Shown here: positions 56,957 to 64,000 of the stretch, piece by piece
Numbering within the stretch: position 1 is the stretch's first letter
Layout of the letters: the number at the start of each line of letters is the position of its first letter
Assembly: GCA_963971575.1 (NCBI GenBank)
Contig: OZ020616.1
Span: 34,576,306 to 34,640,305, forward strand
Direction of reading: 5' to 3'
Origin: Liopterus haemorrhoidalis
Lineage: Eukaryota; Arthropoda; Insecta; Coleoptera; Dytiscidae
Length of the DNA: 64,000 nt
Program-made: the position numbers and the translations under genes
The notes under the pieces: generated by a model
Seen by the model: the letters and a program-made list of their open reading frames with translations, nothing else
What the model was told of the DNA's origin: nothing
The model's database searches: none

Positions 56957-57487
56957 CAGTGATGGCATCCTAAACTTTCAGGAAGCGGTTCTATAAAGTC
57001 ATGTGATATCTAGGTATCTATTCTGTATTTTTAAAAGTGAAAACAAATCACTTACTTCCATTTATTAAATATAAGGAAATAATTTTAAGAGCGTATTATT
57101 AATCACCTATAAAATAAATATTACATTTGCAACACTGCAGGCAGAGCCGCAGTAAGGAAAACTTGCGCTAGGGGCAAAACTGCGTTTTGGCGCCCTTAGC
57201 CAGAATCCAAGTGATGAGCAAAAAAAAAAAAAAGGTCCTCACCTTCGCAATGTGGCGCCCCTTAGTCAAGCTCGTCAGCGCCCTTTTCCTTAGTGCGATA
57301 GGGGCCGTCGCCCCCTCCGCCCCCCCCTTACTGCGTCTCTAACTGCAGGGCACAGCGCACGATTCAAAACTGAAGTCAGAGTAATTCATTTATTTTTAAT
57401 AATTCTAACAACCGGTTCCCTAAGGTTTCAATAATTTTAAGAAACGGTTCGCGCGAACTGGTCCGAACCGGTAGGATGCCATCACTG
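56957..57487. mobile_element. hAT element nested in the Penelope-like fragment
   Basis: 531 bp with perfect 16-bp ends CAGTGATGGCATCCTA. The flanks TGCACAAC (56949-56956) and TGTACAAC (57488-57495) match at 7 of 8. Confidence 0.9.
57142..57341. mobile_element. hAT MITE (CAGAGCC family) nested in the hAT
   Basis: 200 bp from CAGAGCCGCAGTAAGG to CTTACTGCGTCTCTA, flanked by ACTGCAGG at 57134-57141 and 57342-57349. Confidence 0.88.
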
Positions 57488-58827
57488 TGTACAACCCAAA
57501 GTATTAAAAATTGGATGCTTTAGAAGCAGGACCATGGATTTAATGAATGAACAATTAGATCTTAGTAATTCTCCGCTTCTAGCCCCATTTTAACCCTTCG
57601 ATTTTTCCTAATCGCCTTTTTCCTAATTGTTCTATTGATGATAGCATATATTTATTCAGTTTTATAAACTCTTTGTATTCTGATGATGGGCACATAAGCC
57701 GAAATACATATTAATGAATTAAAATATTTTGATACATTACCTAGTATTTTATTTCGAGTTCCATAAATTCTGTCAGAGAAAAACAAAAGCGTCGGCATCG
57801 AAATACATCGACATGTTGAGATATGCTGACGATATCGCTACGCTGGCAAATAGTGCAGAAGAACTGCAATCTGCTTTGAAAGTAATGTCGTCAACCATAA
57901 ATGATGAATTCTTTATGAGACTGAATACAGCCAAAACCAAAATAATGGTGTGTGGCAGAAATACATGAGATGTAACAACTTCAATTAAAATAGACGCCCA
58001 GACGTTATCACAAGTTAAAGAATTCACATACCTAGGATCTGTTATCACGAACAATAACAGATCAAAGAGGGACATCACAAGTAGAATTAATCAGACTTAG
58101 CTCGCTGTTAACAAGAAATAAAATCTATTCACCTCGAATAACATCACAATAACACGGAGGAAGATACATATGTAAGGAGTATAGCACTCTATGGGTGTGA
58201 AACGTGGCCAACAGCAACTACAGAAGAAAGAAGATTGGAAGTCTTCGAGACCTGGTGTTATCGACGCATGTTAAATGTGAAATAGGTTGACAAAGTCTCG
58301 AACAAAGAGATGTTTTAAAGAGCTGAAGCAAGAAAATTTCTGCTTCATAATATAAATAAAAGACGAGCAAGCCCGATAGCATATTTTGTGACATGAGGGT
58401 TTGTTGAAAATCTTGGAAGGTATGGTCGAAGGAAAAAATCCTAAATGAAGACCACCCTTAAACTATATGAGTCAGTTGAATGAGTAGATTATATTGCTTT
58501 GATTATTATTACGAAAAATTAAATATTTTCTCCTTGTCTTTTTAGGGGGTTGCGCAAAGCCTCCAACTAAAACAAAAGCCGCCACTGATGTTAACTGAAG
58601 AATAATGTTTATATGGAGGAATATGTATAGCCATAATCGTATTTACATTTATAATGTATTATGTTAAACAGTTATATTAAAACTCTTGACGCGTGCTGTT
58701 AATTACATGATTTTATCACAAATTTTAATTTTTAAATAGTATTGTTAAAATTATAATTTTATGGTACGATTCTGTAACTCCATGTAATTCTTAAACAATA
58801 ACAGAGGATTTGAGTTGCTATGATAAC

Positions 58828-59784
58828 TAGAGCCCTACGTGGATAAACTTTTCTGTATCCGCCTCCGATCCGCATCCACAGCTTTTGTAAATAATAAATC
58901 CGCATCAAATCCGCATCCGCAAAAATTTCCGCACTTATTCAGTAATCGCTGCTCTAAAACACTACTGAAAATTTTTGGATTTAAACTAAAACTAACCAAA
59001 GGGACGCCAAAAGTTTTGGTGCCTAGATGCGCTAATCATTTTGAAACCTAGAGAGAGACAAAAATTTTGGGGGACCTAAGCGTCCTTTTTCGTATGGAGC
59101 AGGTGACTCATGAAATACGTGTTGATAGTACTGTCAAGTATCATATTAATGTCAACTAAAATCTCACGTCAGTTTTACCTTTTCCAAGGTGAGGATGAGG
59201 TGCTTCATTTCGTCAATTTCAATTTTTTGAATCAGCAGGACTTTTTACTTTGTTTAGTATAAAACAATTGTCAGGTTACATAATAAAATTTTCGAGAAAA
59301 ATAGGTAAAAAAATGTAAATTTTGGTATTTAAATAGAGTTTACTAATCAGTTTTATGTAAAAAAAGCGTTTATTAGATTTAAAAGCCAGAATTAGAGCAG
59401 ATGTAGTAAGAATTATATCGAAAGTGTACCAAGCAACTTTTGTCCAAAATGTTTTCAATACACAATAATAAAAAAAAGTTATGTTGATTGTCTCAACACA
59501 ATCTCGATCATGGACAATTGTCTTAATAATAACAACATAGAGTGAGATAGAATGCTACAAAATATCACATGTGTATACAGACAACCGAAGGTAACCGAGG
59601 ACTGCGTTGTCAAAACACAATCGCCTGTTTCTCCGAAAGTAACCGAATTTAATGTTCACACGGATATTGCGGATTAGCGGATATGACATTTTATCTGTAG
59701 CCGATCCGCATCCGCATGGTTTAAATGATAATTTATCCTTATCTGCAGAAAAGTTGCGGATACCCGCGGATTTGCAGGGCTCTA
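58828..59784. mobile_element. hAT-like element, 8-bp TSD
   Basis: 957 bp, TAGAGCCCTACG to TGCAGGGCTCTA, flanked by ATGATAAC at 58820-58827 and 59785-59792. 'gatccgcatcc' motifs cluster near both ends. No transposase. Confidence 0.9.
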
Positions 59785-60010
59785 ATGATAACATGTAAAA
59801 ATTAAATTGCAGTTCTGAAATAAACTAACAAATAACAAATTCTATTAATTTTGAAGAACTGTCGCGTTAAAATTCTTAAAGTACGTTACTGTCAATTTGA
59901 GGCCCACATTTTGAAATACGGGGGTCTTCCAGAAATTAAAGAACGTTTGGTTATAAGCAATTGGAAAGCCAATGTATTTCAATGAAATCGGAGTCTACTG
60001 TTAATACATA

Positions 60011-60312
60011 CAGTGGAGCCGCGTTAATCTCAACTGCAAAAAAACACGGGAGATTCTAACTATTGAGGAATTAGAATTATACAGTACATATAATTTAGAT
60101 AACGAATTCATTAATAAATTTGTAATAAATTATTTATTGAACTCAACAACATTAATCATATGTTTAATCACTTGTTTCGACAAGTTTTCATCTGGAACTA
60201 ATCATGTAAGCTCGATGTCCGGTGGAGCAAAGTGCTGAAGCAGGGAGAGTGCAGAGTTCGGATTACTGCAATCATCGGATTAGACAGGATTTGGATTAAC
60301 ACGGCTCAACTG
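60011..60312. mobile_element. pogo/Tigger-like MITE with TA flanks
   Basis: 302 bp. CAGTGGAGCCGCGTTAATCT and the near-complement of CAGTTGAGCCGTGTTAATCC, flanked by TA (60009-60010, 60313-60314). Confidence 0.8.
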
Positions 60313-60568
60313 TATTTTATTTTGCTACATAGTTTGTGAAGAGCTTTTGGATACCTTTGTCGTGCAGCCAGTTTGTCACTGTCGTTTTCCCTTTGTCGTC
60401 ATTTTCCATTCGACTGCTACCAAGAAAGTCACAGTAAGCTGCAGCGTTGGACCTCGTTCCATAAATTCGACCAGCAAAATTCCTTTTCTGTACAGAGAAG
60501 GTAGCCACAACTTTCCGTTTTTTGACAATATCTGGCTTTTTTGACTTTCTCGGTTGTCAGGTGTAAAG

Positions 60569-61069
60569 CAGAGGTGTCAAACTGGCGCTCAGGAGGCATG
60601 CGGTCCTAGTCTTTCATTTTTGCAGCCCGCAACGACCTCTTATACTATAATAAATTTTTATACTATGTCTTATGCAGTATAAAAAATTATTTGTACGAAA
60701 AGACTACGTGACAGAATCTGTCCAGGCCGCGGCGACAAGACTTCGGCAAAATGCGGAAAACCAATAGTCAGGCAGTAACTGTTGCAGTTAGCCAAGGCCG
60801 TGCGATAGTCGTTAGATCGGTGATTCCCCGTAATTACAAATAATATACTCGTAAGAAGAGCTTTCAAATAGCACTTTTCTATAGCTGCAAGTACTGTGTA
60901 ATTGATATTATTTAAATGTTATTTCTTTACTTTCTTCCAATAAATATTCAGAATATTGATGAAAAATGAAAAACAGAATGAGTAATAATATAAATCCATG
61001 TCGTACGGTCCGCGTGAATTTTGCTTGCTAGAAAAATGGCTCGGGGCTGAAATCAGTTTGACACCCCTG
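60569..61069. mobile_element. hAT-like element
   Basis: 501 bp, CAGAGGTGTCAAACTG to CAGTTTGACACCCCTG. The flanks (GTGTAAAG and CCCTGGTG) do not match, so a flank may have been lost. Confidence 0.75.
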
Positions 61070-61160
61070 CCCTGGTGTCAAGAAAGACATCTACGTTTTA
61101 CCACCTGTAACAATGTACTTCTTGAATGGCATGTGGCGAGATTGTTAATGATAACAAAAA

Positions 61161-61342
61161 CAATAAAAACCGTGAAAACCTCTAATGGAGGTGCTGCAAC
61201 CAGAGTACAATATATAATTGGGACTAGGGGCCTCAGCCCGGCTACGCCGGTCTTCTCCCCTACATTGTTAAAACTCGTCGCTTCGCGACTCGTTTTAATA
61301 TAATTTTGTCGCACTTGTCGATTATAAAACTCGTCGCTCATC
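61161..61342. other. short GC-richer stretch
   Basis: Includes 'cccggctacgccggtc' and the hairpin 'actcgtcgcttcgcgactcg'. Function unknown. Confidence 0.4.
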
Positions 61343-61975
61343 TTTTTTTAACACTATTTTATGGAAATTCCCCCTGCAAATGTCTTAAGTTTTATCGTTA
61401 ATTCACCTTAAATACTTAATTAGTTTTCTTCTATCAAGAAATACGTTCAAAATGTGAAATCTCGTCCCAAAAAATGCTGTGATGTAATGCTGAAATGTTA
61501 AAATGCAAAAAATTTGACAGCTGTCACCTTCTGAAATCTTGTAAGCATATTTCCAATAATGGGCCAGATTCTTTGAAAAATGTTTTCTGATGCCTCAAAA
61601 TATTATCTTGCACGTCAAATAAGCTATCTTGAACCATTATCACCACTTAACACTTTGATTAACCCTGAAATTTTTAATATCTATAAATCTTTTTTAACAC
61701 TATTTTATGGAAATTCGCCTTGCAAATGTCTTAAACTTTATCGTTAATTCACCTTAAATCCTTAATTAGTACTCTTCTGTCAAGAAACACGTTCAAAATG
61801 TAAAATCTCCCATTTTAAAATGCAAAAAATTTGACAGCTGTCACCTTCTGAAATCTTGTAAGCATATTTCCAATAATGGCCCAGATTCTTTGAAAAATGT
61901 TTTCTGATACCTCAAAATATTATCTCGCATGTTCAAAAAGCTATCCTGAATCATTATTACCATTTAACACTTTGA
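61343..61975. repeat. direct duplication, unit about 340 bp
   Basis: 'aacactattttatggaaatt', 'atttgacagctgtcacct' and 'aatcttgtaagcatatttcc' occur in the same order near 61350-61560 and again 61695-61870. The second copy is a little shorter. Confidence 0.85.
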
Positions 61976-62333
61976 TTCTCGCCGTAGATATTCTGGACCG
62001 GCCGTCTTGTATTAAGAATATTTTTGAATTATCGTCTGATAAAACCTGTCCGTGCCGATCAATGGTGACTTTGATTCGACACGGTTTCGAGGAAAAAATG
62101 CATTATTTTTATCAATAAAAATTAGTCAGTACCCCCTGTCGAAATAAAATTAAGTCTAAGCACTAAAAAAATATCACCCGGATAAGACGGCGGTTCATTT
62201 TCCTCTCTCCGCATTACCGGAAAAATGAAGATACACCAGAAGTTGAATAGAACATATATACCAACACTTGTACAATATAATAGTAGATTTTCTTTTGGGA
62301 AAGAAAATCATTATAAAAAAACATACATTTTTA

Positions 62334-63245
<912 letters not shown>

Positions 63246-63902
63246 TTTTAACTACATACACGTTTACAAATATAATCATATAAAATATAGAAATATTACA
63301 TTTTATGATATAATATGTCTTCAAGTATGTAGAAGAAACATAACTTTTTATGTGGTGCACAGAGCATGACATCTTCATCTTTAAAAATTGATTTAATTTT
63401 AAAAGAATTTGAATTACACTATTTATTTACACTATTTGTATGCACAGAACACCATAACAAATAATGACATATTAAAAATACAAAAATATCTGTAAACAAA
63501 CATCCAATTCGCAAATTTTTAACTGCAGATGTTTGCAGCTTCGAGAGAAGCTATATCTCTTTATTCCTTCGTTACCTCCCCCCACTCAATTCATATCGCT
63601 ATAACACAATAAGCAAGTGGTGCTGCCAAAGCACGCAGCACATCGAGAAACTGTATATCATAACTGGTAGACGAATTACACTACTACTACTGGTAGACAG
63701 GTTTGTTCATTTCTGTTGCACCAAACTTGTCCAGGACAAGAGCAACTGACGTCACAGTGCAACAAAAAATTTCTTCCGAACTGTTCGAAACAGGAATACA
63801 AACGAACGGTTTTTCAAGCAGACGAATGACATTTCCAGACAAAGTTGATAACCTCACTTTTTAAAACAAATTTGTGCTAAAGTAAGATAATATGACCAGT
63901 TT
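63246..63902. other. unassigned DNA
   Basis: No repeat ends or coding motifs recognised. It contains 'aactgacgtcacagtgcaac', with a TGACGTCA-like palindrome, which may be chance. Confidence 0.4.
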
Positions 63903-64000
63903 CAGAGCCGCAGTAAGGTAAACTTGCGCTAAGGGCAGAGCCGTGTTTTGGCGCCCTTGGTAAATAAAAACAAGGTTCTTACCTAGGGTGACCATTCTTC
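63903..64000. mobile_element. hAT MITE (CAGAGCC family), cut by the window end
   Basis: CAGAGCCGCAGTAAGGTAAA and 'ttttggcgcccttgg' match the 57142 copy. The right end lies outside the window. Confidence 0.75.

Larger units (their letters stand above)
56800..57760 (+). mobile_element. Penelope-like 3' fragment inserted in the LINE
   Basis: CCATAAATT occurs at both junctions (56791-56799, 57761-57769). The coding part reads RAWELNNSNKSNVVKHMINN, NHSFSFSNVKILHAQ, then, after a nested hAT, TMDLMNEQLDLSNSPLL and a stop near 57590. These match the end of the GIY-YIG part of the dimer at 28363-30603 (AEHMISNNHNLS, MNDQIDVYNSPLIN). The nuclease core YIG motif is already lost by truncation. Confidence 0.8.
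56640..58480 (+). pseudogene. RTE-like LINE relic split by a Penelope-like element
   Basis: Plus-strand frames read SVKNETGIIKIG, then GVTQGCALSPIIFNAYIQEA (RT motif B) up to about 56799. After the insertion the RT continues with YIDMLRYADDIATLANSAEE (motif C, YADD at about 57826-57837), TAKTKIMVCGRN, QVKEFTYLGSVITNNN and RSKRDITSRI. Further on, broken frames keep GVKRGQQQL, KSRTKRCFKELKQENF and similar tail sequence to about 58450. Stops and frameshifts are many. It is 5' truncated within the RT. Confidence 0.82.
59930..61160 (-). pseudogene. mariner-like transposase remnant with two insertions
   Basis: The minus-strand frame at 60508-60317 reads FSVQKRNFAGRIYGTRSNAA, then AYCDFLGS, and further on VTNWLHDKGIQKLF. 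These recall the region after the first catalytic Asp (the GTTINA..YC block) and the C-terminal end of mariner transposases, but much between them is missing. A TA-flanked MITE and a hAT lie within the remnant. Low confidence in the exact limits. Confidence 0.45.

Overview
This is a stretch of AT-rich animal nuclear DNA, most likely arthropod and probably insect. Signs of this are GT-AG introns, Penelope-like elements with a GIY-YIG endonuclease, mariner, hAT, Helitron, RTE-like and CR1/Jockey-like elements, and long (TA)n and (GTCT)n microsatellites. I see no bacterial, plasmid or CRISPR content and no clear virus-derived gene. The species cannot be fixed from the sequence.

Host genes are almost absent. 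Two exons on the + strand (4953-5181 and 7393-7446) have good splice sites and matching phase and encode about 94 conserved-looking residues of a gene I do not recognise. Two weaker exon candidates are a CxxH-containing exon at 39432-39483 and a signal-peptide-like first exon at 47373-47435. The rest looks like intron or intergenic DNA filled by transposons.

Layout: 1-4400 holds an RTE-like LINE relic, a deleted mariner inside a TIR element, a BED-finger relic and a TIR element (TAA target duplication) with a broken transposase-like ORF. 4900-7450 holds the host exons and a nested hAT pair. 7690-9835 is a 148-bp satellite split by a TIR element. 10.7-15.7 kb is a CR1/Jockey-like LINE broken by a Harbinger-like element and a hAT, then an RTE-like LINE. 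15.7-19.8 kb and 24.9-27.6 kb are two non-autonomous Helitrons with internal tandem arrays. 27.8-31.4 kb is a 'family A' element split by a head-to-head Penelope-like dimer. 31.6-33.7 kb is an inverted pair of 'family B' elements. 37.8-38.7 kb is a Mos1-like mariner pseudogene. 43.8-46.9 kb is a TA-flanked element holding four others. 51.4-56.5 kb has two more family A copies. 56.6-58.5 kb is a four-level nest. 62.3-63.2 kb is a family B copy with a (TGTC) tract of roughly 106 units.

The names are mine. Family A is about 1.05 kb, bounded by AGGGTTTTGTAGGTA and its near-complement, with a (GTCT)n tract and, in three copies, a tRNA-like segment with A/B-box-like motifs at the same internal place. 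Family B starts ACCGACCGCCA, also carries (GTCT)n and ends GTGGCCACAGCTGA. At least twelve hAT-type insertions keep perfect 8-bp target duplications, so their ends are exact. No transposable element here has an intact full-length coding region, so any movement would depend on proteins encoded elsewhere.
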